Made by a program: the position numbers and the translations under genes. The notes beneath the pieces were generated by a model. It made no database searches. It saw nothing but the letters and a program-made list of their open reading frames with translations, and was not told the origin of the DNA. Below are positions 38,111-48,075 of a stretch of 64,000 nucleotides of DNA, piece by piece. Positions within the stretch are counted from its first letter, which is position 1. The number at the start of each line of letters is the position of its first letter. Source of the DNA: Staphylococcus gallinarum (lineage in GTDB: Bacteria; Bacillota; Bacilli; Staphylococcales; Staphylococcaceae); assembly GCF_000875895.1 (NCBI RefSeq), contig NZ_JXCF01000001.1, positions 310,001-374,000 on the forward strand, written 5' to 3'.

Positions 38111-38197
38111 ATTGTACTTATACCTAAAATTACAGAATCTACTAAAACAAGGCAAAATGCCGTGTTTATCTCGTCAACTTGTTGACGAGATTTTTTT
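38111..38197 (+). ncRNA. tracrRNA of the type II-A CRISPR system
   Basis: The stretch beginning ATTGTACTTATACC holds the anti-repeat to the CRISPR repeat (CTTATACCTAAAATTACAGA, then ACTAAAAC). A hairpin GGCAAAATGCC and a terminator stem ATCTCGTCAAC/GTTGACGAGAT with a run of seven T follow (38178-38197). It is nearly the same as the S. aureus Cas9 tracrRNA as I know it. It guides crRNA maturation with RNase III and loads Cas9. Encoded on the same strand as cas9, 42 bases before its start codon. The 5' end is uncertain and may extend upstream into the inverted repeat. Confidence 0.92.
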
Positions 38198-38239
38198 ATA
38201 TCAAAACTAAAGAAATTTCATGTATCTGGGAGTGGTCAT

Positions 38240-41200
38240 ATGAAAAGAAATTATATCTTAGGATTAGATATCGGAATTACGTCAGTGGGTTATGGAATTA
38301 TTGATTATGAAACTAGAGATGTCATAGATGCTGGTGTACGTTTATTTAAAGAGGCTAATGTTGAAAATAATGAAGGGCGACGTTCAAAAAGGGGCACTAG
38401 AAGACTTAAGAGACGTCGTAGACATAGATTACAAAGAGTAAAGAAACTTTTATTTGATAATAATTTACTGACTGATGATAGTGAACTAAGTGGAATCAAT
38501 CCTTACGAGACACGTGTAAAGGGATTAAGTCAAGAACTAAGTAAAGAGGAACTTTCTGTGGCATTGCTCCATTTAGCAAAGCGTAGAGGTGTACATAATG
38601 TTAATGAAGTGGATGAAGATACAGGTAATGAATTATCCACAAAAGAACAAATTTCAAGAAATAGTAAAATATTAGAAGAGAAGTATGTTGCGGAACTACA
38701 GTTGGAACGTTTGAAAATAAACGGTGAAGTGAGAGGAGCGGCTAACCGTTTCAAAACATCTGACTATGTAAAAGAAGCTAAGCAGTTATTAAAAGTACAA
38801 AAAACTTATCATCAATTTGATCGTTTATTTATAGATACTTATCTCGATTTATTGGAAGCAAGAAGAACATATTATGAAGGACCAGGTGAAGGTAGCCCAT
38901 TTGGCTGGAAAGATATAAAAGAATGGTATGAAATGTTAATGGGGCATTGTACGTATTTCCCAGATGAATTACGAAGTGTAAAACATTCCTATAATGCTGA
39001 TTTATACAATGCGCTAAATGATTTGAACAACTTGGTCATTGCTCGAGATGAGAATGAGAAGTTAGAATATTATGAAAAATTCGAGATTATCGAGAATGTT
39101 TTTAAGCAAAAGAAAAAGCCAACGCTTAAACAAATCGCGAAGGAGATTTTGGTAAATGAAGAAGATATCAAAGGCTATCGTGTCACAAGTACAGGTAAAC
39201 CAGAATTTACAAACTTCAAAATTTACCACGATATAAAAGGTATTACATCAAGAAATGAAATTCTTGAGAATGCAAATCTACTCAATCAAATCGCTGAGAT
39301 ATTAACAATTTATCAGTCATCAGAAGATATACAAGAAGAATTAGAAAAACTATATTCAGAATTAACACAAGAAGAGATGGAGCAAATTTCAAAATTGACA
39401 GGTTACACAGGAACTCATCGTTTGTCTTTAAAGGCAATCAATTTAATATTAGATGAATTGTGGCATACTAGTGATAATCAAATGACAATTTTCAATCGTT
39501 TGAGACTTGTACCTAAAAAAGTGGATTTAAGCCAACAAAAAAGAATTCCTACTACTTTAGTTGATGATTTTATATTGTCTCCAGTGGTGAAACGTTCATT
39601 TATACAGTCTATTAAAGTAATTAACGCTATTATTAAAAAATATGGTTTGCCAAGTGATATTATCATTGAACTTGCGAGAGAAAATAATTCTAAAGATGCG
39701 CAAAAATTTATTAATGAAATGCAAAAGAGGAATCGTCAAACGAATGAACGAATTGAAGAAATTGTAAGAAAAACAGGTAAAGAAAATGCTAAATATTTAA
39801 TTGAAAAAATTAAGCTTCATGATATGCAAGAAGGGAAATGCTTATACTCTTTAGAAGCAATCCCTCTAGAAGATTTACTTAATAATCCATTCAATTACGA
39901 AGTAGACCATATTATTCCGCGTTCTGTTTCTTTTGATAACTCTTTTAATAATAAAGTGTTGGTAAAACAAGAAGAAAATAGTAAAAAAGGTAATAGAACG
40001 CCATTTCAATATCTAAGTTCCTCAGATTAGAAAATTAGTTATGAGACATTCACTAAGCACATTTTAAATCTTGCTAAAGGAAAAGATAGAATTTCTAAGA
40101 AGAAAAAAGAATATTTGTTAGAAGAAAGAGATATCAATCGCTTCAGTGTTCAAAAAGATTTTATTAACCGTAACTTAGTTGATACACGCTATGCGACAAG
40201 AGAGCTAATGAACTTACTAAGGTCATATTTTAGAGTGAATGACTTAGATGTCAAAGTGAAATCGATTAATGGCGGATTTACAAGTTTCTTAAGAAAGAAA
40301 TGGGAGTTCAAAAAAGAAAGAAATAAGGGGTACAAACACCATGCTGAAGATGCACTGATTATTGCTAACGCTGATTTTATTTTCAAGGAATGGAAAAAAC
40401 TAGATAAAGTTAATAAAGTGATGGAAAATCAAATAGTTGATGAAAAGCAAGCTGAAAATATGCCTGAAATTGAGACTGAACATGAGTATAAAGAAATTTT
40501 TATAACACCTCATCAAATCCAAAATATCAAAGATTTTAAAGATTATAAGTATTCGCATAGAGTTGATAAAAAACCTAATAGAGAATTAGTAAATGATACA
40601 TTATATTCTACGAGAAAAGATGACAAGGGCAATACATTAATCGTTAATAACTTAAAAGGGTTATACGATAAAGATAATGATAAACTGAAAAAGTTAATTA
40701 ATAAATCTCCTGAAAAATTATTGATGTATCATCATGATCCACAAACGTATCAAAAGTTAAAAGTGATTATGGAGCAATATGGCAATGAAAAAAATCCTCT
40801 TTATAAATATCATGAAGAAACTGGCAATTACTTAACGAAATACAGTAAAAAAGATGACGTACCAGTCATCAAAAAACTTAAATATTACGGTAACAAGCTA
40901 AATACGCACTTAGACATTACGAATGATTATGCAAAAAGCAGAAATAGAATAGTAAAACTATCATTAAAACCCTATCGTTTTGATGTTTATTTAGATAATG
41001 ACGTATATAAATTTGTGACAGTTAAAAATTTAGATGTTATCAAAAAAGAAGACTACTATGAAGTTGATTCGAAGTCTTATGAAAAAGCAAAAAGACTGAA
41101 GAAAATTAGTGAACAAGCAAAATTTGTCGCAAGTTTTTACAATAATGACTTGATTAAAGTTGATGGTGAATTATATAGAACTATAGGTGTAAATGCTGAT

Positions 41201-41401
41201 TTGCAAAACCGAATTGAAGTAAATATGGTCGACATCACATATAAAGAATACTTAGAGAATATGAATGATAAAAAAACACCTAGAATATTTAAAACAATAG
41301 GAGGCAAAACGCAATCTATTAAAAAATTTTCTACAGATATTCTAGGCAACCTTTATGAAGTAAAGAGTAAAAAACATCCTCAAATGATAATGAAAGGATG
41401 A
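38240..41401 (+). pseudogene. cas9: Cas9 (SaCas9 type) interrupted by one in-frame amber codon
   Basis: The frame from ATG 38240 to the TGA at 41399 is 1053 codons, the length of S. aureus Cas9, and close to it throughout. Visible: RuvC-I D10 in LGLDIGITSVGYG, the arginine-rich bridge helix (about 40-75), REC lobe, RuvC-II ELAREN, the HNH domain with YEVDHIIPRS and NNKVLVKQEENS, RuvC-III HHAEDALIIANAD, and the C-terminal PAM-interacting domain. Codon 597 is TAG (40028-40030), where S. aureus has Ser, and both sides stay in the same frame. Expression would give a 596-aa N-terminal piece lacking RuvC-III and PAM recognition. It could be a pseudogene, a strain with amber read-through, or a sequencing error. 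RBS GGGAGTGG. Confidence 0.93.
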
Positions 41402-41408
41402 TTGGATT

Positions 41409-42314
41409 TTGGCATGGAGAATTGTGTATCTTTCAGAAGTAGATAAGCTTGCATTAAATTTAAATAATTTAAAAGTCGCAAAAGGGGATTTGGAAGTTAA
41501 AATTCCCCTTAGCGATATTTTCGCGATTGTGATTGAAGATTTAACAACTACTATAACCTCTAGGCTTATGATAGAGCTTTCTAAATATAATATTTTAGTT
41601 ATTTTTTGTAACCAACAGCATTTGCCAGAGTGTATGGTACAACCGATTAATGGTCATTTTAATCAATATGGCCAAATGAAAGAGCAACTTCAATGGTCTG
41701 AAGAAAGAAAAGATGAATTATGGAAACATATTTTAGTTCAAAAAATTCAAAATCAAATTCAGTGTATGAAGCATTTTGAAGTGCATGAAGAAAGAATAAG
41801 CAAAATGAAAACATTACAAACAATGGTTTCACCTAGAGATGAAATGAACATAGAGGGCCAAGCAGCTAAATATTATTTTAATACATTCTTTAAAGATTTC
41901 AGACGTGATGATGATTTTTTAATAGAAAATATGGTGCTGAATTTTGGTTACACTATTTTAAATTCAGCAATCGCCAGAACAATTGTAGCTAAAGGATTGA
42001 TTCCAGCTTTAGGAATACATCATATTGGTGCAAGAAATCACTTTAACCTTGCATCAGATTTAATTGAAGTATTTAGACCATTAGTAGACTTATATCTTTT
42101 GAAACATCCTCCAAAAGTGGAATATATGACTAAAGAGTATAGGCTAGAGCTAATAAACCTGATGCATGCTAGGGTACAAATTGACGGAAAGCAGCATACA
42201 GTTATTAGAGCGATTGAAATCATGGTCCAATCAATTATTGAGTATTTCAGAACTGGGAGATATGAAACACTCAAATTACCAAATATCAAACAATATTCAT
42301 TTTATAAATCATGA
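41409..42314 (+). CDS. cas1: CRISPR-associated endonuclease Cas1 (type II)
   Basis: A 301-aa Cas1 integrase that inserts new spacers together with Cas2. Conserved Glu and His residues are visible (NIEGQAAKYYF with the catalytic Glu near residue 149, IHHIGARNHFNLASDLIEVFRP near 207-225). It begins with TTG 41409 behind AAAGGATG, overlapping the region of the cas9 stop codon, and ends overlapping cas2 by four bases. The gene looks intact although cas9 is interrupted. Confidence 0.95.
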   Translation: MAWRIVYLSEVDKLALNLNNLKVAKGDLEVKIPLSDIFAIVIEDLTTTITSRLMIELSKYNILVIFCNQQHLPECMVQPINGHFNQYGQMKEQLQWSEERKDELWKHILVQKIQNQIQCMKHFEVHEERISKMKTLQTMVSPRDEMNIEGQAAKYYFNTFFKDFRRDDDFLIENMVLNFGYTILNSAIARTIVAKGLIPALGIHHIGARNHFNLASDLIEVFRPLVDLYLLKHPPKVEYMTKEYRLELINLMHARVQIDGKQHTVIRAIEIMVQSIIEYFRTGRYETLKLPNIKQYSFYKS

Positions 42315-42634
42315 GTTATAAGTTTATGAGAGTAATGATTATGTTTGATCTCCCAACTGACACAAAAGAAGAACGACGTTTATATAGTAAGTTTAGAAAG
42401 GGACTCATCTCGGAAGGTTTTTTAATGATGCAATATTCTATTTACATTAAAAGTTGTATCAATAAAGATGCAGCGGAAAGTAATGTGAATTATGTGAAAC
42501 GTATTTTACCACCAAATGGTCATGTAAGAGCATTAACTATCACCGAAAAGCAATATGAAAAAATGAAAATATTATTAGGAGATGAAGATAAAAATATCGA
42601 AATATTAGGTGATAATCGTACAATTTTATTTTAG
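42311..42634 (+). CDS. cas2: CRISPR-associated protein Cas2
   Basis: A 107-aa ferredoxin-fold protein, the structural partner of Cas1 in spacer acquisition. Typical opening RVMIMFDLPTDTKEERRLYS, and later GHVRALTITEKQYEKM. It overlaps cas1 by four bases (ATGA). The stop codon lies ten bases before the csn2 start. Confidence 0.95.
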   Translation: MSYKFMRVMIMFDLPTDTKEERRLYSKFRKGLISEGFLMMQYSIYIKSCINKDAAESNVNYVKRILPPNGHVRALTITEKQYEKMKILLGDEDKNIEILGDNRTILF

Positions 42635-42644
42635 GAGAAAACCT

Positions 42645-43634
42645 ATGTATGAAGCAATTTTAGAAATTAGCATTGATGCAAAACTAAAAGTTATTTTAAA
42701 TACTAGTATATATACATCTATTTATAACGAAGATTCAACGCACGAAGAATATATTTTAGATACGCTTAAGAATTATTTTCAACCTAGAAATTCAAATAAA
42801 GATACTGTGACAATTACAAATCTTACAGATTATGAAAGAGTATCACATAATCGATTTAGAGGATTTCTCTTGAATCATTCTGCTATTGAAAATGAACATC
42901 AATTATCAGCAACGAGTATGATGACTAAGAAAATTATTAGAGAGATGCAAAATGATATGGAAATAGATGGTTATATTAATTCTATCAATGTACTGTTAGA
43001 TGACTTACGAGATAATTTAAAAAGTACACTGCCACTTTCTATTAAGGCTTTTGATTTAAAACAATTTATAAAACTACTCTCGTTTAAATACGATTATTCT
43101 GAGGATTATGCCAGACTAATTACTCGTTTAGAACAAGTTGTTCCATTAGTAGTGGATGAAATGCATTATCAAGCAAAAGAAAAAGCATTTGTTATTTATT
43201 TATATCCAGAAGCTGGTCTTAGTATAAAAGAACAAATGAGGTTTAGGAAAGTGCTAAACGACTTACCTATTCCAGTTATTGTTTTAACTGAATCACCATA
43301 TTTTTTATCTGAAAGTTTTAAAGGACTAAATTATTTTATTGATAATGTTCAAATGATTACCGAATCATTTTTTGAAAATAGCTATTGGAATGCTCCGATT
43401 AATTTGGAAAAAGAACAGATTGAAGAAAGGTTGGAATTTTTATTTGTAAAATATTGTTCAGTTTTAGAAGTTAAACCGACTATTTCCAACTATTTGCTTG
43501 CAGATATCATTGTTTTTGATGATGTTGATCTTTATATCATTGTTTCATTTTTAAAGCATTGTAATCTAGAGTATCAATTGGATATTGATAAATCAAAAAT
43601 TTCATTAGCATTATCGACGTATCTATTTCTTTAA
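42645..43634 (+). CDS. csn2: Csn2, type II-A adaptation protein (long form)
   Basis: A 329-aa Csn2, the long variant with an extended C-terminal part, as in S. aureus and S. thermophilus-like II-A systems; Csn2 forms a ring that holds DNA ends during spacer acquisition. The ATG at 42645 has TAGGAGAAAACCT upstream; an earlier start codon inside cas2 has no RBS. It marks the locus as subtype II-A. It ends 30 bases before the first CRISPR repeat. Confidence 0.88.
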   Translation: MYEAILEISIDAKLKVILNTSIYTSIYNEDSTHEEYILDTLKNYFQPRNSNKDTVTITNLTDYERVSHNRFRGFLLNHSAIENEHQLSATSMMTKKIIREMQNDMEIDGYINSINVLLDDLRDNLKSTLPLSIKAFDLKQFIKLLSFKYDYSEDYARLITRLEQVVPLVVDEMHYQAKEKAFVIYLYPEAGLSIKEQMRFRKVLNDLPIPVIVLTESPYFLSESFKGLNYFIDNVQMITESFFENSYWNAPINLEKEQIEERLEFLFVKYCSVLEVKPTISNYLLADIIVFDDVDLYIIVSFLKHCNLEYQLDIDKSKISLALSTYLFL

Positions 43635-43664
43635 TTATTATTCAAGTATATAATTGTGCTAGAG

Positions 43665-44412
43665 GTTTTAGTACTCTGTAATTTTAGGTATAAGGTATAC
43701 GGGTTTTTATTATGTCAAAAAACAGCAGTTGTTTTAGTACTCTGTAATTTTAGGTATAAGGTATACGTAATCCAGATAAGTTTAAAGGTCCTAAGGGTTT
43801 TAGTACTCTGTAATTTTAGGTATAAGGTATACCCTCCATTACTTAAAAACTATAATCGCGCTGTTTTAGTACTCTGTAATTTTAGGTATAAGGTATACCA
43901 AAAGATAGATATAGATTGATTCATCTAAGTTTTAGTACTCTGTAATTTTAGGTATAAGGTATACTCTTCCGTAATTTCTTCCTCGACTTCGACTGTTTTA
44001 GTACTCTGTAATTTTAGGTATAAGGTATACAAAAGAAAATCATCGGTATGTATTTAAATAGTTTTAGTACTCTGTAATTTTAGGTATAAGGTATAGTACA
44101 AAAGATTGAAGATTACATTAAGTTTAGTTTTAGTACTCTGTAATTTTAGGTATAAGGTATAGGGATTTCTTGAAAGTCTTATTAAACCATTTGTTTTAGT
44201 ACTCTGTAATTTTAGGTATAAGATATAGTAGAAACAATTAAGCAAAATCTTGAGTGTTGTTTTAGTACTCTGTAATTTTAGGTATAAGGTATAGACCCAC
44301 AACATGTAGCGTATGAGTGTTCAAGTTTTAGTACTCTGTAATTTTAGGTATAGGATTTAAGTTAGCTTTGACTGAAAAAACAGGTTTTAGTACTCTGTAA
44401 TTTTAGGTATAG
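43665..44412 (+). CRISPR. type II-A CRISPR array, 12 repeats and 11 spacers
   Basis: The 36-base repeat begins GTTTTAGTACTCTG and ends GGTATAAGGTATAC; all eleven spacers are 30 bases. Repeat starts: 43665, 43731, 43797, 43863, 43929, 43995, 44061, 44127, 44193, 44259, 44325, 44384. Repeats 1-6 are identical. Repeats 7-10 end in G, repeat 9 has an extra change (AGATATAG). Repeats 11 and 12 are only 29 bases long, lacking AAGGTAT. Degeneration at the right end shows that the leader is on the left, next to csn2, and the array is read on the plus strand. The leader space is only 30 bases. Spacer origins could not be identified. Confidence 0.97.
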
Positions 44413-44416
44413 GATT

Positions 44417-44611
44417 TACCATTTTCTAGCTTTTTTCTTCGATAATACGGTTTTAAAAGCACCTTGAACATCAACAATTTCCTTGATTGTAAGTTGTTGA
44501 TGTTCATTTAATAAATTAAATACACCAATTTGTTCTTTAGAAATTGTCAAATCTTCCTTAAGTAGAGAGTTATTGATTGTATCAATTGTTGCAATGAAAT
44601 AAAAGTTAATA
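44417..44611 (-). pseudogene. MarR-like regulator fragment at the end of the array
   Basis: On the minus strand an open stretch reads FIATIDTINNSLLKEDLTIS, then KEQIGVFNLLNEHQQLTIKE and IVDVQGAFKTVLSKKKARKW before a stop codon four bases from the last repeat. It resembles the helix-turn-helix core of a MarR-family regulator. It has no start codon and no C-terminal wing, so it is a remnant cut by the array. The rest of 44612-45054 holds nothing that I can recognise. Confidence 0.45.
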
Positions 44612-45054
44612 GTTAAGGTAGATATAGATTTTATTATACATTTTTCCCCTCTGTATATACTATGTTTCTCTTGGGTGTACTAAAGTGAAGAAATAGCATG
44701 CTATTAGCATATTTGTTTCATTGACTAATTTTCAGATAAAATATATACTATTTTCCAACGGTTAAACTAGTATATATTAGTAAAACTTAATAAAAGGTAA
44801 TTATATTTGTTTGAAGCATATCAAAAATGATGCGAGTAAAACTTTAGAATTGAGATGAAAAATTACTATGATTAATATGCTCGGGTACAGAGTAAACCAT
44901 TGGATTATTTCATAAAATATGAGGAATTATTAAAATATAGAAGGTATGTAAAATTAAAGGTTTGTAGCCACTAAATGATGACTTATTATTTTTATAAGTC
45001 GATAAAAAATGAGGAAAGTATATTTATAATTTATTACAATAGGATATTGTTACA

Positions 45055-45084
45055 AAGAAAGCCACCCGTGATATGGGTGGTTTT
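45055..45084 (-). terminator. terminator of the frameshifted gene at 45091
   Basis: On the minus strand ACCACCC (45076-45082 complement) pairs with GGGTGGC around ATATCAC, followed by TTTCTTTG. It lies seven bases after the stop codon of the gene on that strand. Confidence 0.7.
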
Positions 45085-45090
45085 AATTAT

Positions 45091-45614
45091 TTATTCCTCA
45101 CTATAAAAGTGATTTATGATAGGTTCATAATCCGACTTTAAATCGTTGATCATTGTCGTTGAGGAGCTAACAATATCTATAACATCGCTACTATTACATA
45201 GTAGATTATGTTCATTATAAATACACATGTAAGGATCTTTTAACGCGTGTTTTAAATATAAAAGATAATTAATCAATTCGGATTTTCTAATAGATTTAAT
45301 CGTTACAATTGCATAAATTTCTTTCTCATCAAATTCATTTTCTATTTCAATTAATTCTTCTTTCCAGTTGTTTATTGAAATATACTGACCTATTCGTGTA
45401 GGCTCTTTAAATATTTTTGGAAAAACAGTTCCATAATAATACGAAAGATTAATACTATCATCATCTTTAAAGAGTATATTAACTATTCGAGTAAGGTTAT
45501 CTCGGTTAATATAGTCTATATCTAGTCTTAATCTGTTATCATTTTCTACTTGAAAAAAGGAGCAGGATCTTCATTTGTAAAACTAATATTTAAATTTTCT
45601 AACTGAATATTCAA
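45091..45614 (-). pseudogene. unknown protein of about 174 aa, frameshifted at a poly-T tract
   Basis: The minus-strand gene starts with TTG at 45614 behind AGGAGGATAATA and reads MNIQLENLNISFTNEDPAPF before a premature stop. Adding one base in the CCTTTTTTC tract at about 45553-45560 restores the frame, which continues as VENDNRLRLDIDYINRDNLT to the stop at 45091 (ending NHFYSEE). The tract is typical for slipped-strand change or for a sequencing error. The protein family is unknown. The good RBS, codon use and terminator show that it was a functional gene. Confidence 0.6.
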
Positions 45615-45996
45615 TATTATCCTCCTATTCTTTTTAAGTTTGACTCATATTATCCACTTTATTTAGCGTATTCTAAATTTTGTTCGGAACAGAGTAGAGA
45701 GCCACCTTATGTTAATTATATATAATAATTATAATATATAAATCGTGAACATGTATGTTGGAAATGGGTTAGCTGATATCTGATGAAAGGGAGAGTTAAA
45801 AAGTTTCAGTATTTGAAAATTATGTCAATATTAAATAATGTAAAGAATTACTATTATTCAATATGAGTAGGGATATCAATGTATTTTTCAGTGGAGTACT
45901 TAATAAAGGGGGCATATTTCAAAAATAATAATCATAAGTTCCTTACTGATAAAAAGCATAACTATTTGGAGTGTTAGTTATCACCCATATAATTAA
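45615..45996. other. intergenic region without a recognised feature
   Basis: AT-rich DNA between the frameshifted gene and the dus terminator. I find no gene on either strand. A promoter for the gene at 45614 should lie in its left part, but no clear pair of hexamers stands out. Confidence 0.4.
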
Positions 45997-46028
45997 TAAA
46001 ATCTCCCTTGATAACAAGGGAGATTTTA
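45997..46028 (-). terminator. terminator after dus
   Basis: A perfect 14-bp stem, TAAAATCTCCCTTG (45997-46010) and CAAGGGAGATTTTA (46015-46028), with loop ATAA. On the minus strand it follows the dus stop codon by about 13 bases and has U-rich flanks. Confidence 0.85.
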
Positions 46029-46041
46029 TAGTTTCAAAAAT

Positions 46042-47019
46042 TTATGCTTCTACTTCTTCCATCTGTGCCTCAAACTCGTCGAGCAATGCAATTGCTTCGT
46101 CTGTCGTTTGTGTTTGCATTAATTGGTGTCGTAGTTCGCTAGCGCCTCTCATGCCACGTACGTAGATTTTAAAGAATCTGCGTAAAGGTTTGTATTGGCG
46201 TGGTTCGTCTTTGGAATATTTGTTGAATAATGCGAGATGTAATCGTAATAATCCTAATAGTTCTTTACTTGTATGTTCGCGGGGTTCCTTTTCAAATGCG
46301 TATGGATTATGGAAGATACCTCTACCAATCATCACGCCATCAATGCCATATTTTTCAGCAAGTTCAAGGCCAGTCTTTCTGTCTGGGATATCACCGTTAA
46401 TAGTTAGTAATGTATTTGGTGCGATTTCGTCACGCAGTTTTTTAATTTCTGCTATTAATTCCCAGTGTGCATCTACTTTACTCATCTCTTTACGGGTACG
46501 TAGGTGAATCGATAAATTTGCGATATCTTGTTCAAAGACGTGCTTTAACCAATCTCTCCATTCCTCTATATCATAATAGCCGAGACGTGTCTTTACACTT
46601 ACCGGTAGACCTCCCGCTTTCGCTGCTTGAATAATTTCAGCAGCAGTTTCAGGACGTAGTATCAGACCCGATCCCTTACCCTTGCTAGCAACATTAGCTA
46701 CTGGGCAACCCATGTTTAAATCGATACCTTTAAAGCCCATCTCTGCCATACCAATACTCATTTCACGGAAATGCTCTGGCTTGTCACCCCATATATGAGC
46801 GACCATTGGCTGTTCATCTTCACTAAATGTTAAGCGACCACGTACACTGTGGACCCCCTCAGGATGGCAAAAGCTTTCAGTATTGGTAAATTCTGTGAAA
46901 AATACATCAGGACTAGCAGCTTCACTAACCACGTGGCGAAAGACGATATCCGTCACGTCTTCCATTGGCGCCAAAATAAAAAATGGACGTGGTAATTCAC
47001 GCCAAAAATTTTCTTTCAT
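46042..47019 (-). CDS. dus: tRNA-dihydrouridine synthase
   Basis: A 325-aa FMN-dependent TIM-barrel enzyme that reduces uridines in the D-loop of tRNA. Visible motifs are [17 protein letters not shown] (about residues 12-28), the active-site Cys in [20 protein letters not shown] (about 98-117), [16 protein letters not shown] and [15 protein letters not shown]. The gene is transcribed towards rlmH, and a perfect hairpin terminates it. It looks like resident chromosomal DNA to the right of the SCC and CRISPR region. Confidence 0.94.
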   Translation of the reverse strand: MKENFWRELPRPFFILAPMEDVTDIVFRHVVSEAASPDVFFTEFTNTESFCHPEGVHSVRGRLTFSEDEQPMVAHIWGDKPEHFREMSIGMAEMGFKGIDLNMGCPVANVASKGKGSGLILRPETAAEIIQAAKAGGLPVSVKTRLGYYDIEEWRDWLKHVFEQDIANLSIHLRTRKEMSKVDAHWELIAEIKKLRDEIAPNTLLTINGDIPDRKTGLELAEKYGIDGVMIGRGIFHNPYAFEKEPREHTSKELLGLLRLHLALFNKYSKDEPRQYKPLRRFFKIYVRGMRGASELRHQLMQTQTTDEAIALLDEFEAQMEEVEA

Positions 47020-47294
47020 AATATATATAAACCTTCTTTTCTCTTAATATCTCTACTTTTTACACATGATGATATTACCATAAAATAACTGGATATTGAA
47101 CAGTAATAACTTTAATAAAGAAGTTGATTTCAACTGTATAAAATACGTATTATAACTATGATAATTTTATCAATGAAGAGCGTAACAAACAATCAAATTT
47201 TAAATTATTTATAGTAAGTATCACTTTATGTGAAATTGCAGTTAATTTATACAACACTATCATCATTAAATTGGTTTAAAATTTTACTATTATA

Positions 47295-47326
47295 GAAAAA
47301 AGCGGAGTGCTCATAGACCTCCGCTT
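47295..47326 (-). terminator. terminator after the S-box controlled gene
   Basis: On the minus strand AAGCGGAG pairs with CTCCGCTT (47300-47307 and 47319-47326 as read on plus) and is followed by TTTTCTATAA. It lies six bases after the stop codon at 47333. Confidence 0.8.
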
Positions 47327-47332
47327 AACAAA

Positions 47333-47518
47333 CTATGATGGAGATGAATCTGTGATTCTCAAAATCGGGTCTTTATTGTTTGAAACATCAATCTGTTGGC
47401 GAATCTGAGATTCAACTTGGTTGATCTTACCTCGTTTTAACATACTACTTGAAAAGTTCTTAGCCTGAAATTGCTTCCAATAATCTAATTCTGCATATAG
47501 TTCACGACATGATTTCAT
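47333..47518 (-). CDS. 61-aa protein under SAM riboswitch control
   Basis: A small charged soluble protein, MKSCRELYAELDYWKQFQAK, continuing to KDPILRITDSSPS. The ATG at 47518 has AAAGGTGGT upstream; longer readings would run through the riboswitch and are not real. No family recognised. An S-box riboswitch and a hairpin directly precede it and a terminator follows, so it is the only gene of this transcript. The riboswitch implies a link to methionine, cysteine or SAM metabolism, but the protein itself tells nothing about function. Confidence 0.65.
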   Translation of the reverse strand: MKSCRELYAELDYWKQFQAKNFSSSMLKRGKINQVESQIRQQIDVSNNKDPILRITDSSPS

Positions 47519-47548
47519 GATATAACCACCTTTACAATTATATGCAAT

Positions 47549-47690
47549 AAAATAGCTCTTCCAATTAAGAAGAGCATGACACATCTTCTCATCTTTCAGT
47601 CTAAATACTGTTGGAATTAGCACATCGCAAATAAGCTGTTGCTGGAGCTTCCAAGGGCCAAATCCCTCCACTCACTCTTAATAAGAGAAC
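47549..47690 (-). ncRNA. SAM-I (S-box) riboswitch with hairpin expression platform
   Basis: Read on the minus strand from about 47690: CTCTTATTAAGAG, then GTGGAGGGATTTGGCCC, CAGCAAC, TGTGCTAATTCCAACAG and GAAAGATGAGAAG. These are the conserved core elements of the S-box in the right order and spacing. A hairpin GCTCTTC/GAAGAGC (47555-47561 and 47569-47575) with a weak U-tract follows as expression platform. SAM binding would normally favour termination. A promoter with TTGTAA (47734-47729) and TATAAT (47711-47706), 17 bases apart, lies just upstream. The remaining spacer up to 48075 shows nothing else. Confidence 0.88.
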
Positions 47691-48075
47691 TATTTTATTA
47701 AGGTAATTATACTGAATTATATTGTGTGTTACAAATAAATGGTTTAATACTTTTACCAAGGAAAATGGATTTTTTTAAGAAACGACTTGATATAAAATTT
47801 TAAATGTTATGAATCAGTCAATTAAATGGGCAATTCATATACTCATTCTTCACTAAATCTATATCTCATAACTTTGACATCAGATACAATATTTTTATAA
47901 TACGAGGATTTTCATAACGATAATTATTTATGTTTTATAAATACATAAAAATTTCTTATTTGTCATTTTTAAAGCACTTCATATTTGTGACAATTTTAGA
48001 GCTGATTTCTTTTAAATCAAAGATATAGGTGATAAATTTATAATTGTTTTACACAATATATTTAGAGGTGATCAT

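Noticed and set aside
40115..41401. The second half of cas9 as an independent gene
   Set aside because: No ribosome binding site near 40115, same frame as the first half, and sequence continuous with S. aureus Cas9; it is the rest of an interrupted gene.
43656..43919. Open reading frame of 87 codons over the left half of the CRISPR array, with repeated VLVLCNFRYKVY
   Set aside because: It arises from the 66-base repeat-spacer period, a multiple of three; the repeats themselves create the open frame.
44054..44305. Minus-strand frame of 83 codons with repeated YTLYLKLQSTKT
   Set aside because: Same artefact of the CRISPR repeats, read on the other strand.
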